Shown: one piece after another, positions 27,657 to 36,170 of the stretch | Layout of the letters: every line of letters begins with the position of its first letter | Numbering within the stretch: position 1 is the first letter of the stretch | NCBI RefSeq assembly: GCF_000377405.1 | Contig: NZ_KB905021.1 | Location: 445,303 to 509,302 of the forward strand | DNA: 64,000 nt | Origin: Thioalkalivibrio sp. ALE31 | GTDB taxonomy: Bacteria > Pseudomonadota > Gammaproteobacteria > Ectothiorhodospirales > Ectothiorhodospiraceae | Direction: 5' to 3' | Position numbers and translations under genes: made by a program | The notes under the pieces: model-generated | Databases searched by the model: none | What the model saw: only the letters and a program-made list of their open reading frames with translations | Told to the model about the DNA's origin: nothing

Positions 27657-29545
27657 GGGGCCTGGTCGTCGCGGTTGCGGGTGGTGAGGGACAGTCCGTT
27701 GTCATTCGCGAGGCCGGGGTCCGCCTCCGTGCCGGGGGATTCCGCGGTCGGGCTGCCGACCTCGAGCGCAGTCATGCGGCAGCCTACCTCGGTGAACAGG
27801 GTAGTCCCCGTGCGCTCGCTGTCCAGTTCCAGAACGCGGGCGCGGTCGTTCAGCCAGCAGACCACCCGTTTTTCGTGGTCGAAGACCTGGGCCGGCAGAA
27901 ACAGGGCGGCCCCGTCAGCATCCGTTCGTTGTGGCGCAAACAGGCCCGGCTGCGGGACCCCGGCGGCGACCCCGTTGCGAAAATCCTGGATCTGCATGGG
28001 GAGGCAGCGATTGGCAAGAAACTCCACGCCGATGCTGATGCGTTCGCCGACCTGATCGTCGAAGCGAATCCAGCGCAGCACCCCGACCGTCCAGCGGTGG
28101 CCGTCCACGGCGCGCAGCCCGACCAGGTCGCCAATCAACAAGGGCTGCTGTGGTGCGTCCAGGCACAGGCGGACGCCCCCGGCGCCGATGTCGTCCACCT
28201 GCCAGTGTTCCGGCGGATGGCGCTTGGTGATGGGCCCTGTCGGTTCGTCGTGGCCGGCGATCTCGAGGCCGCGCCCGACGTCTTCCCAGGCGGTCGCGGC
28301 GGGGCCGGGGGTGTCGTCCGCGAGCGGCCGGAGATCGCTGTCGCGACCGGCGGCGGGCGGGCTGTCGACCAGCGCGAGATCCGACCCCCTCAGTGCCGCG
28401 GGCGACATCTCGAAGACGCTGACGCCGCGATCACGCTGCTGCACGGACTTCAGGCCGGCCTCGCCGTTCTCGTCCGTGTCGAGTTCCCGGGCGCTGGCGT
28501 CACGGCGACGCTCCATCTCCGCCAGCAGAAAGTCATGGATGCGTTCCAGTCCCATGACGCAGACCTGCTGCAGGTCGCCCGCGCGCTCGCGACTGTGCCG
28601 CCGGGTGGGCAGGTGCGACCACAGGCGCAGGAGATGCTCGGCCAGGGCCTGTGCATTTCCGGTCTGCACCGGCTCGAGGTTTTCCGGGGCGTCGCGCAGT
28701 GCGGCCAGAGCCGGGCCCAGCTCCACGAAGCAGGCCAGGTCGCCGGCGGGCTGGTCGCGGAGGACCAGTCCCGGCGCATGGTCGCGCTCGAGCTCGCAGC
28801 GCAGCACCGGCAGGTCGGGATGCGGGTCCGGGTCGGGAGCGGTGGTACAGGTCAGCTCGATCCCGTTGATCCAGCGAACCAGCAGGTCCATCTCGCCCAT
28901 CTTCAGGGCGTTCGGATCGGTGCTCCCCAGCACCATGAGGCGCGCGCTCATGGCCTCGATACGATCCGTATGCAGCGGCCCGAAGCGCTGGTCGGTGGCG
29001 GGGCCGTGGTCGGCGATGTGCTGGGCCCGTGCCAGGCGCAGCAGGTCGTAGAGTTGCTGCCAGTGACCGGAGGGCAGGTTCTGATACAGCCGCCAGTGGT
29101 GCACGGCGAGCGCGCCCAGCAGCGCGACGGCGGCCTGCAGGGGCGCGGTCAGGCGTTCCGCGTGCCGGGTGTCGTCGGCGTCGATGCGCTCCCGGACCAC
29201 CAGCAGTTCGGCCTGGAGCAGAGCGCGCAGGGCGCTGCCGAGGACCTCGGCACGATCGCGGCTGCGGCGCCCCAGTGGCAGGGGGCGCTGGCGCAGCAGG
29301 CGCTCCAGCACGGGGAACAGGGGCAGGAGGTGGTCTTCCAGTATGCGCACCAGGCTGGCGCGAACCCCGGGCTGCAGCGCGATCTGGTTGAGCCCTTCGA
29401 GGGCCTCGCCGAGTTGCTGCATGCCGAGCTCGGGCTCGCTGCCGGGCAGTTCCGCGCACCAGGCCCGCAGGGCCTGCGGCGTCCGGTGCGGGAAGCTGGC
29501 AGGGCCGGCCGGTTGGGCGGGCAGCTCGGGCAGGGCGTGCAGCAT
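27653..29545 (-). CDS. PilZ-like-domain protein of unknown function, 630 residues
   Basis: The N-terminal 450 residues are largely helical with no recognised family. They include GSTDPNALKMGEMDLLVRWINGIEL (core TDPNALKMGEMDLLVRW), a segment typical of large c-di-GMP-linked proteobacterial proteins. Residues about 470-570 look like a PilZ-type beta-barrel (WQVDDIGAGGVRLCLDAP, GDLVGLRAVDG, ISIGVEFLA). The canonical RxxxR before it is not clear, so c-di-GMP binding is uncertain. It is translationally coupled to the FimX-like gene (4-bp overlap), which suggests one signalling unit controlling pili or motility. Confidence 0.65.
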   Translation of the reverse strand: MLHALPELPAQPAGPASFPHRTPQALRAWCAELPGSEPELGMQQLGEALEGLNQIALQPGVRASLVRILEDHLLPLFPVLERLLRQRPLPLGRRSRDRAEVLGSALRALLQAELLVVRERIDADDTRHAERLTAPLQAAVALLGALAVHHWRLYQNLPSGHWQQLYDLLRLARAQHIADHGPATDQRFGPLHTDRIEAMSARLMVLGSTDPNALKMGEMDLLVRWINGIELTCTTAPDPDPHPDLPVLRCELERDHAPGLVLRDQPAGDLACFVELGPALAALRDAPENLEPVQTGNAQALAEHLLRLWSHLPTRRHSRERAGDLQQVCVMGLERIHDFLLAEMERRRDASARELDTDENGEAGLKSVQQRDRGVSVFEMSPAALRGSDLALVDSPPAAGRDSDLRPLADDTPGPAATAWEDVGRGLEIAGHDEPTGPITKRHPPEHWQVDDIGAGGVRLCLDAPQQPLLIGDLVGLRAVDGHRWTVGVLRWIRFDDQVGERISIGVEFLANRCLPMQIQDFRNGVAAGVPQPGLFAPQRTDADGAALFLPAQVFDHEKRVVCWLNDRARVLELDSERTGTTLFTEVGCRMTALEVGSPTAESPGTEADPGLANDNGLSLTTRNRDDQAP

Positions 29546-29679
29546 GGGCGTGTCCAGTGGTCGCTGGGCCGGTTGCGTGGGACTTTCCGGAGGGCGCGTT
29601 CACGCCCCGGGTCTGGCGCTACTGTAGCAGCAAACCGTGTTTTTGGTGTGGGAGGCGTCGGCCTTTGCTCACGCCCGGC

Positions 29680-30726
29680 CTACGGGGCTTGCAGGGTCTT
29701 CCCGGATGCACCCGGGATCTCGCGCGCCAGGCGTGGAACCAGGTAGCCCGGCAGCCGCGTTTGGAGGGCCCGGTGGAGTTCTTGTGCGCGGCGATCCGAA
29801 ACCTCGAAATGGGCCGTGCCGCGGGTGCGGTCGAGCTGGTGCAGGTAGTAGGGCAGGACGCCCAGGCGGAAGCCGGCCTCCTGCAGTTCGATCAGGGTGG
29901 CGGCATCGTCGTTGATCCCGGCCAGCAGGACCGCCTGGTTGAGCAGCGTGACGCCGGCGGCGCGCAGGCGGACGAGTGCCGCGTCGGCCGGGGCGGCGAA
30001 TTCGCGCGGGTGGTTCGCGTGCAGCACCAGGATGTGTTGCAGCCGCCCCTGACCGAGCCAATCCAGCAGGCGGTCGTCGACCCGCTCCGGCAGGACGACC
30101 GGCAGGCGCGAATGGATGCGCAGGCGTTCCAGGTGCGGGATGGCGTCCAGCCGCTGGGCCAGTCGGGCCAGGCGGGTATCGGAGAGGCTCAGCGGATCGC
30201 CGCCGCTGAGGATGACCTCGCGGATGTCCGGATGCGCCGCGATGTACTCCAGCGCGGGCGCCCAGTCATCCCGGGCCGGATTGTGCTCGGAATAGTCGAA
30301 TTCGCGGCGAAAGCAGTACCGGCAGTGGATGGCGCAGGCCCCGGTGGTCAGCAGCAGCACGCGGCCGTGGTACTTGTGCACCACGCCGGGTGCGGCCAGG
30401 GCGTCGTGATCGCCGACCGGGTCGCTGACGAAGCCCGGGGCCTCCAGGGCCTCGCGGGCATCCGGGAGGGCCTGCAGCAGCAGCGGGTCGCGCGGGTCCC
30501 CCGGGCGCACGCGCGCCAGGTAGCTCTCCGGGATGCGGGTGCGAAACAGTCGGTGCCCGGTCTGCATGCCCGGCAGGTCGTCGAGCGGCAACCCGAGGCG
30601 TGCGGCGAGGGCCTCGGGATCGGCGACCGCGCGCGCCAGCGCCTGCTGCCAGGCCGGCGTGGCACGCGGCGCGGGTGGCTGGGTTCCGCGCGGCTCGCGC
30701 GTTATCATGACGGGCTTTGTGGGCAT
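29680..30726 (-). CDS. epmB: EpmB, radical-SAM EF-P lysine 2,3-aminomutase
   Basis: EpmB converts alpha-lysine to (R)-beta-lysine for attachment to EF-P. The 348-residue product has the radical-SAM cluster motif GACAIHCRYCFRREF, an upstream HKYHGRVLL segment, then LSGGDPLSL and VLPYYLHQLDRTRGTAHFEV near the end, all typical of EpmB/YjeK. The start at 30726 was chosen for its GGAAAC ribosome-site-like sequence; a downstream ATG at 30708 is an alternative. It is divergent from efp with only 59 bp between them. Confidence 0.93.
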   Translation of the reverse strand: MPTKPVMITREPRGTQPPAPRATPAWQQALARAVADPEALAARLGLPLDDLPGMQTGHRLFRTRIPESYLARVRPGDPRDPLLLQALPDAREALEAPGFVSDPVGDHDALAAPGVVHKYHGRVLLLTTGACAIHCRYCFRREFDYSEHNPARDDWAPALEYIAAHPDIREVILSGGDPLSLSDTRLARLAQRLDAIPHLERLRIHSRLPVVLPERVDDRLLDWLGQGRLQHILVLHANHPREFAAPADAALVRLRAAGVTLLNQAVLLAGINDDAATLIELQEAGFRLGVLPYYLHQLDRTRGTAHFEVSDRRAQELHRALQTRLPGYLVPRLAREIPGASGKTLQAP

Positions 30727-30785
30727 GAATCGTTTCCGGACGGGGCGGTATGCCCGCGCCACGCATCATCGAGGAACAGCACGCA

Positions 30786-31349
30786 ATGGCAACCTACAGT
30801 ACCAACGAATTCAAGGCCGGTCTCAAGCTGCTGCTGGACGGCGATCCGCAGGCCATCGTGGAAAACGAGTTCGTCAAGCCGGGCAAGGGCCAGGCCTTCA
30901 ACCGGGTCAAGCTGCGCAATCTGCGCACGGGCCGGGTGCTGGAGAAGACCTTCAAGTCCGGCGAGTCGGTGGAGGCGGCCGACGTGATGGACACCGAGAT
31001 GCAGTATCTCTACAACGATGGCGAGTTCTGGCACTTCATGGTGCCGGACACCTTCGAGCAGTATGCCGTGAGCGAGGCCGCGCTGGGCGATTCCGGGCAG
31101 TGGCTGAAGGAGCAGGATATCTGCACCGTGACCCTGTGGAACGGCGAGCCGCTGTCGGTGGTGTCGCCGGCCTTCACCGAGCTGAAGATTACCCAGTGCG
31201 ATCCGGGCGTGCGCGGCGATACCGCTCAGGGCGGTACCAAGCCGGCGACCCTCGAGACCGGTGCGGTGGTCAAGGTCCCGCTGTTCGTCGAGGAAGGCGA
31301 GACCGTGAAGGTCGACACCCGCAACGGCGAATACGTCTCCCGCGTCTGA
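30786..31349 (+). CDS. efp: Elongation factor P
   Basis: The 187-residue EF-P relieves ribosome stalling on polyproline. The three beta-barrel domains are complete, and Lys34 lies in KPGKGQAF, the loop that EpmA/EpmB modify with beta-lysine. The C-terminal part has [18 protein letters not shown] and [10 protein letters not shown]. The start at 30786 gives the usual [14 protein letters not shown]. It lies divergently beside epmB and 24 bp before epmA, so the whole pathway except EpmC is local. TonB in this window, with 60 Glu-Pro units, and other Pro-rich proteins would be natural clients, though EP dipeptides are not classic stall motifs. Confidence 0.97.
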   Translation: MATYSTNEFKAGLKLLLDGDPQAIVENEFVKPGKGQAFNRVKLRNLRTGRVLEKTFKSGESVEAADVMDTEMQYLYNDGEFWHFMVPDTFEQYAVSEAALGDSGQWLKEQDICTVTLWNGEPLSVVSPAFTELKITQCDPGVRGDTAQGGTKPATLETGAVVKVPLFVEEGETVKVDTRNGEYVSRV

Positions 31350-31373
31350 TCGCATCTGCCCCCGGGTTCGGAG

Positions 31374-32339
31374 GTGAGTGACTGGCGGCCGGGCGCGGCG
31401 CCGGCCCGCGCGGCGCGGGCCCGTCTGCTGGCGGGTCTGCGGGCCTTCTTCGCGGATCGCGGGGTGCTCGAGGTCGAGACCCCGATCCTGGGCCGGGGTG
31501 CCCCGCAGGATCCGATGCTGGAAAGCTGGGAGGCACGCGCCCCCGGCGGCGATCAGGGCTACCTGCAGACCTCTCCGGAGTACCCGATGAAGCGCCTGCT
31601 CGCGGATGGGGCCCCGGATATCTACCAGATCGCCCGGGTCTTCCGGGGCGGCGAGTCCGGGCCGCGCCACAACCCGGAATTTACCCTGCTGGAGTGGTAT
31701 CGCCACGGGCTGGACCATCGGGACCTGGCGCGTGAGGTGATGGCCCTGATCGCGGATCAGGCCGCGCAATCCCGCGAGTGGCACGCGCCCCGCGGCTGCG
31801 TGGTGATCCCCTATGCCGAGCTGTTCCGGTCGACCCTCGGGCTGGACCCGGCCGCCGCGGAGGCCAAGGAGCTGGAACGGGCCGCGGCGGCCCGCGGGCT
31901 CGCGGTGGCGGGCGAGCTTGACCGGGATGGCTGGCTGGATGCGCTGATCAGCCTGGTGATTGCCCCGGGCTTCCCGCCGGACCGGCTGACCGTCGTGGTC
32001 GACTATCCGGAGAGTCAGGCCGTGCTGGCGCGTCCCTGTCCGGAATCCCCGGGGTACGCCGCGCGCTTCGAGTTGTACTGGGGCGACCTGGAGCTGGCCA
32101 ACGGCTATCACGAACTGACCGATCCCGAGCTGTTTCGCCGCCGCCGCGAACGCGATATCGCCATCCGGCGTGCGCGCGGACAGCCCCTGCCGCCCCCCGA
32201 TGACTACCTGGAGGCGGCGCTGGACGCCGGACTGCCCGACTGCGCCGGGGTGGCCCTGGGTGTGGACCGGCTGCTGATGCGGTTGCTGGGGGTTTCCAGC
32301 CTCGATCAGGTACTCGATTTTCCCTGGTCGAGAGCGTGA
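31374..32339 (+). CDS. epmA: EpmA, EF-P-(R)-beta-lysine ligase
   Basis: The 321-residue protein is a short class II lysyl-tRNA-synthetase paralogue that attaches beta-lysine to EF-P. It shows VLEVETPILGRGAPQDP, LQTSPEYPMKRLLA, IYQIARVFRGGESGPRHNPEFTLLEWYR (motif 2 core FRGGESGPRHNPEFT) and GVALGVDRLLMRLLG (motif 3). No anticodon-binding domain is present, as expected for EpmA. The GTG start at 31374 directly abuts GGAG, which is unusually tight, but the N-terminus aligns well with E. coli EpmA. It is downstream of efp on the same strand. Confidence 0.94.
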   Translation: MSDWRPGAAPARAARARLLAGLRAFFADRGVLEVETPILGRGAPQDPMLESWEARAPGGDQGYLQTSPEYPMKRLLADGAPDIYQIARVFRGGESGPRHNPEFTLLEWYRHGLDHRDLAREVMALIADQAAQSREWHAPRGCVVIPYAELFRSTLGLDPAAAEAKELERAAAARGLAVAGELDRDGWLDALISLVIAPGFPPDRLTVVVDYPESQAVLARPCPESPGYAARFELYWGDLELANGYHELTDPELFRRRRERDIAIRRARGQPLPPPDDYLEAALDAGLPDCAGVALGVDRLLMRLLGVSSLDQVLDFPWSRA

Positions 32340-32420
32340 CGCGAAGGGCTTGTCCCGGCCGGGGTGCCGGCACACTATAGGGACTGTTGCCCCGCACGTT
32401 TGCAGGATGGTCGGACCCCT

Positions 32421-33905
32421 ATGCCCCCTCGTCTTTTTGCGCGCCGCCCAGGCCCCCTTCCGGTTCGTTCCGGGTGGGCTATTGCCCTCTGTCTGATGCT
32501 GTCACTCTGGCTTGCGCCGCTGATGGCGCAGGCACAGTTCGAACACCTCCCGCAGCCGCTGCAGCGGGCGATCGAGAGTCAGCGCCTGCCGCCGGAAAAT
32601 GTCGGTCTCTGGGTCCAGCGGATGTCGGACGGGGCGGTGCTCGCGCGCCTGAACGCCGATCAGCCGTACAACCCGGCGTCGACCATGAAACTGGCCACCT
32701 CGCTGGCGGCCCTGAACGAGCTGGGCCCGGACTACACCTGGACCACCGAGGTCTGGGCGACGCGCCCGGTGCGCGGCGGGGTACTGGCGGGGGACCTGGT
32801 GATCCGCGGCACGGGCGATCCCGGCATGGTCAGCGAGGAACACTGGCGCATGCTGGGGCAGCTGCGCCAGACCGGCTTGCGTCGTATCGAGGGCAACGTG
32901 ATCCTCGACGCCTCGCATTTCGAACTGCCATCCGGGGACCCTGCCGCCTTCAATGACCAGCCGCTGCGGGCCTACAACCAGCTGCCCTATGCCCTGCATG
33001 TGAACGCAAACGCGCAGCGCTTTCGCGTGCGACCGGAGCGGCACGGGAACGGGATCGACGTGACGGTGGACCCGCCCCTGCCGGGGCTGGATGTCGTCAA
33101 TCGCCTTCAGCCGACGCGGGGCAGCTGCGGCGCCTGGCAGCGCGGGATCCGTTTCGATGCCGATCCCGAGGCGCAGCGCGTGACCCTGGCCGGCGAATAC
33201 CCGGTGAATTGTGGCGACTATGAACTGCTGCGCTCGGTGCTCGCGCCGGAGGCCAACCATGCCGAGATGTTCCGCCTGCATTGGTCGCAGTGGGGCGGCG
33301 AGCTGACCGGGGACATCCGCCCCGGCGTGCTGCCGGTGCTGTACGACGAACCGATCCTGCGCCACACCTCGCGCCCGTTGTCGGATCTGATCCGGGTCTC
33401 CAACAAGTGGAGCTCCAACGTGATGACCCGGCATCTGCTGCTGACCCTGGGGGCGCGTCACTTCACCCCGCCGGCGACGCTGGAAAAGGGGCAGCAGGCC
33501 CTGCTGGAGTCCCTGCGCGGGCTGGACGTCGATGTTGCGGGTATGGTGGTCGACAACGGTTCGGGCCTGAGCCGCGACTCGCGGATGACCTCACGCCAGC
33601 TGGGCCGCATCCTGGGGGCGGGCTGGCAGCACCCGCACCGGCCCGAGTTCCAGTCCTCGCTGGCCCTGGCCGGGCTGGACGGGACCCTGCGCAACCGCTT
33701 CCGTAACGGCAGCCAGCGCGATCTGCGCGGGCGTATGCATCTGAAGACCGGGCATCTCAACGAGGTGTCCGCGGTGGCCGGCTATGTACGGACGCGGGGT
33801 GGCGATGACCTGGCGGTGGTGGTGCTGGTCAACGATCCACGCGCCCACCGCGGCATGGGGCGCAACCTGCAGGACGCCGTCCTCGAGTGGGCCCACGACC
33901 TCTGA
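32421..33905 (+). CDS. dacB: D-alanyl-D-alanine carboxypeptidase/endopeptidase, PBP4 class
   Basis: The 494-residue periplasmic enzyme trims peptidoglycan cross-links. After a signal peptide ending near AQAQF it has the SxxK motif in NPASTMKLATSLAAL, the large PBP4-type insert, SSN within SNKWSSNVMTRHLLL, and KTG within MHLKTGHLNEVSAVAGYV. These are the three penicillin-binding motifs in the right order and spacing for a class C low-molecular-weight PBP. It is monocistronic and followed by a family B repeat. Confidence 0.94.
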   Translation: MPPRLFARRPGPLPVRSGWAIALCLMLSLWLAPLMAQAQFEHLPQPLQRAIESQRLPPENVGLWVQRMSDGAVLARLNADQPYNPASTMKLATSLAALNELGPDYTWTTEVWATRPVRGGVLAGDLVIRGTGDPGMVSEEHWRMLGQLRQTGLRRIEGNVILDASHFELPSGDPAAFNDQPLRAYNQLPYALHVNANAQRFRVRPERHGNGIDVTVDPPLPGLDVVNRLQPTRGSCGAWQRGIRFDADPEAQRVTLAGEYPVNCGDYELLRSVLAPEANHAEMFRLHWSQWGGELTGDIRPGVLPVLYDEPILRHTSRPLSDLIRVSNKWSSNVMTRHLLLTLGARHFTPPATLEKGQQALLESLRGLDVDVAGMVVDNGSGLSRDSRMTSRQLGRILGAGWQHPHRPEFQSSLALAGLDGTLRNRFRNGSQRDLRGRMHLKTGHLNEVSAVAGYVRTRGGDDLAVVVLVNDPRAHRGMGRNLQDAVLEWAHDL

Positions 33906-33922
33906 CGGGTGCACCCAGTTTG

Positions 33923-34113
33923 TTCACCACGAAGCACACGAAGGCACGAAGAAACCCGCAAGAGCATTTACAGGAAGATGCGAAGGTCAGCAGGGGGCGA
34001 GAGGGTGCGCAATCCTTGTGGCTTGCGCAGCCTTTCAGGAGTCTTCCGATCTTCGCGTCTTCCTGTTGGCGCTTTCTGAATTTTCTTCGTGCCTACGTGT
34101 GCTTCGTGGTGAA
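33923..34113. repeat. Family B palindrome, copy 2
   Basis: A 191-bp element with arms TTCACCACGAAGCACACG... and their complement ...CGTGTGCTTCGTGGTGAA, and inner arms ACAGGAAG/CTTCCTG. It lies between the convergent ends of dacB and the DUF2459-like gene. The centre is unpaired and not shared with other copies. Confidence 0.9.
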
Positions 34114-34128
34114 AAGTGCCTTGCGAAC

Positions 34129-34758
34129 TCAGGGGGACTCGGTCTGCCAGTTGGACAGGATCGGCGCGCGGGAGACCTCGACGTCCAGCGCCGTCAGCCA
34201 GCGCGCGACCATGCGATTGGAGTTGTTGCGCAGGGTGTAGGCCTCCGGATGCTCGACGAAGGCCATGTCCCATTCCGGCGAGGTCTTGCGTTCGTCGTAT
34301 CCCGCTTGCCAGATGCCTTCCAGCTCGTCGCGCAGGACCTCGACCCGTGCCCCCGGAACCGTCAGCAGGTAAAAGTCCGCCAGTGGTACGCGAAGTTGCC
34401 CCAGCGAGGATGGCCCGAGCTCGTGGCCGGTCAGTACCTGGCGTCCGAGCGCGGCGCGGGTCGGTACGAGCAACCCGGAGATCCCCTGGAGCGGCCCGGT
34501 CCGGCGTTCGACATAGAAGACCCAGTCGCCGTAGGAGTAGCGCAGCCAGGCCCCCGGTCTCCCGGCTGGCAGGATCAGGCTGGAGTGTCGTCCATGGTCC
34601 AGCAGGGCCACGGTAACCGGGCCTTCCGGGTCGTCCGGTGGTTGCAGCGTCACGGCCGCGCAGCCCTGCAGCAGCCACAGACTGAGTACCGCAAGGAGCC
34701 AGGGCGGGAGGCGGAAGCGGCGCCGTAGCGGGGCCGCGTTGTCGCTGCGACGGCGCAT
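34129..34758 (-). CDS. DUF2459-like lipoprotein
   Basis: The 209-residue product has an N-terminal membrane segment ending in a lipobox (LLQGCAA). A domain beginning VALLDHGRHSSLILP follows, then WLRYSYGDWVFYVE, and later HPEAYTLRNNSNRMVARWL. The H-G-x-H-x-x-x-x-x-P and Y-G-D-x-x-F-Y features resemble DUF2459, a family of exported proteins with no assigned reaction whose conserved His and Asn residues look enzyme-like. It starts 6 bp after the neighbouring 183-residue gene ends, so they are co-transcribed. Confidence 0.62.
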   Translation of the reverse strand: MRRRSDNAAPLRRRFRLPPWLLAVLSLWLLQGCAAVTLQPPDDPEGPVTVALLDHGRHSSLILPAGRPGAWLRYSYGDWVFYVERRTGPLQGISGLLVPTRAALGRQVLTGHELGPSSLGQLRVPLADFYLLTVPGARVEVLRDELEGIWQAGYDERKTSPEWDMAFVEHPEAYTLRNNSNRMVARWLTALDVEVSRAPILSNWQTESP

Positions 34759-34764
34759 GTCGGG

Positions 34765-35316
34765 TCAGTGGCGTTCGAGCTTGCCCAGTTCCGACAGGAT
34801 GGACAGCACCAGCGATTCGCCTTGCGAGCCCATGCCGCGACACAGCACGTCGGGGTCGCGCTCGCCGTCCACCAGGCGCTTGGTAATGCCGCCCAGGCGG
34901 GCCATGTCGCCCCCGGCGCGGCTCATCTGCTCGGCCATCTGGGACAGCCAGTGCAGCGACTGGGCATCGCCGCGGGCGGCTCCGTGGATCATCTGCGCCA
35001 GTCCCGGGGCCGCCTGGGCCGGGTCTCCGCTTTGCTCCGGGTCGGGCAGGGTGGAGGGGTCCTGCAGCCCGTTCAGGATGGCCGTCAGGATCACCGTGTC
35101 CTCGTCGTCCAGACCCTGCAGCAGGTAAGGGTCGCGCTCGCCGTCGAGTACCCGGCGAATGCGCTGGATCAGTTCGCCCCAGCCAGCCTCGTGGGCCTGG
35201 TTCAGGACCGGCTCCAGCTCGCGGCGGGTTTCCGGGTTCTGGGTGGCCTGGACCACCAGGTTGATCAGGCCGGCCTGGGCCTGGCGGATCTGTTGCGCGT
35301 GTTGTGGATCGATCAT
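34765..35316 (-). CDS. Unknown cytoplasmic protein with an internal repeat, 183 residues
   Basis: No family is recognised. The helical protein contains two related segments: RRVLDGERDPYLLQGLDDED with ILTAILNGL, and KRLVDGERDPDVLCRGMGSQ with VLSILSEL. This looks like an internal duplication of a roughly 35-residue unit centred on DGERDP. A Gln-rich linker lies between them. There is no signal peptide or membrane helix. It lies directly upstream of the DUF2459-like lipoprotein gene and is divergent from zapG. Confidence 0.65.
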   Translation of the reverse strand: MIDPQHAQQIRQAQAGLINLVVQATQNPETRRELEPVLNQAHEAGWGELIQRIRRVLDGERDPYLLQGLDDEDTVILTAILNGLQDPSTLPDPEQSGDPAQAAPGLAQMIHGAARGDAQSLHWLSQMAEQMSRAGGDMARLGGITKRLVDGERDPDVLCRGMGSQGESLVLSILSELGKLERH

Positions 35317-35419
35317 GCGGGTCTTCCGGGTTCCTGGCTGTGTGGCGAGGTTAGCATGCCCGGAAGTGCGTTCGACCGGGGCCTGCGGCACAATGGCCCC
35401 TCCATTTGCAGAGGATGTC

Positions 35420-35896
35420 GTGGTGGAAGAGCAGACAGCAGTGGGGCTGTGGGTGGCCCTCGGGATCCTGGCCATCGTGATTGCCGCCCTGGTGGGTTTC
35501 TGGGTGGGCCGCGTGACCAGTGACGAACGCAAGCTGATCCGCGAGCTGGAAGAGGAACTGGATCGGCGCATGCAGGAACTGACGCGCTACCGCAGCCAGG
35601 TCAACGACCACTTCGACCGCACGGCCACGTTGTTCGCGACCATGGCCGGGTCCTACCGCGACCTCTATCACCACCTGGCCCAGAGCGCCGAGGAGCTGGC
35701 GGACAAACCGACCCGCGACCGCCTCGAGGACCGCGCCGGCCAGCTGCTGTCGCACATGACACGCCGCGATTACGGGACCGGCCCGGGCGAGGCCGCCGGC
35801 GGCGCCAACGAATCGGACGCCCAGGACGACGAGCCCGCCGCCAAGGGTTCGGGGGAAGAGCCCCGCAAGCCGGACGACCGCCCGCGCCCCGACTGA
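35420..35896 (+). CDS. zapG: ZapG/YhcB-family (DUF1043) cell-envelope protein
   Basis: The 158-residue protein has one N-terminal membrane helix (LWVALGILAIVIAALVGFWVG) followed by GRVTSDERKLIRELEEELDR and RRMQELTRYRSQVNDHFDRT. It then has ATMAGSYRDLYHHLAQSAEEL, the defining DUF1043 signature with a coiled coil and the Y-R-x-L-Y-x-H-L-A core. YhcB/ZapG influences envelope synthesis and cell division. The GTG at 35420 is favoured by GAGG at 35411-35414; an in-frame ATG at 35393 is the alternative. The C-terminus is a charged, Pro-rich tail. Confidence 0.87.
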   Translation: MVEEQTAVGLWVALGILAIVIAALVGFWVGRVTSDERKLIRELEEELDRRMQELTRYRSQVNDHFDRTATLFATMAGSYRDLYHHLAQSAEELADKPTRDRLEDRAGQLLSHMTRRDYGTGPGEAAGGANESDAQDDEPAAKGSGEEPRKPDDRPRPD

Positions 35897-35921
35897 TCGC
35901 CGCTACTGAAAAAACCTGTTA

Positions 35922-36113
35922 TCACCACGAAGCCCACGAAGGCACGAAGAAAAGCCGAGTAGCGCTCACAGGAAGACGCGAAGACGGGAAGGTGGCTCGC
36001 AAGGCAACGTACACATGGGTTGCGTGCCCTCGCAGTCCTTCCGACCTTCTCCCCTTCCTGTAGCGGTTCTTCAGAGCGGGTTTTCTTCGTGCCTTCGTGG
36101 GCTTCGTGGTGAA
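35922..36113. repeat. Family B palindrome, copy 3
   Basis: A 192-bp element whose outer arms are perfect complements over more than 30 bp (starting TCACCACGAAGCCCACGAAG). Inner arms CACAGGAAG...CTTCCTGTAG follow. It lies between the convergent zapG and lipoprotein genes. Copy 2 has GCACACG where this copy has GCCCACG, and the change is matched in both arms. Confidence 0.92.
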
Positions 36114-36170
36114 CAAAGGCCCTTGCCCTTGGAGCCCTCCGCGCCGGGGTGTGCCCGACGCGGGGCGGGA

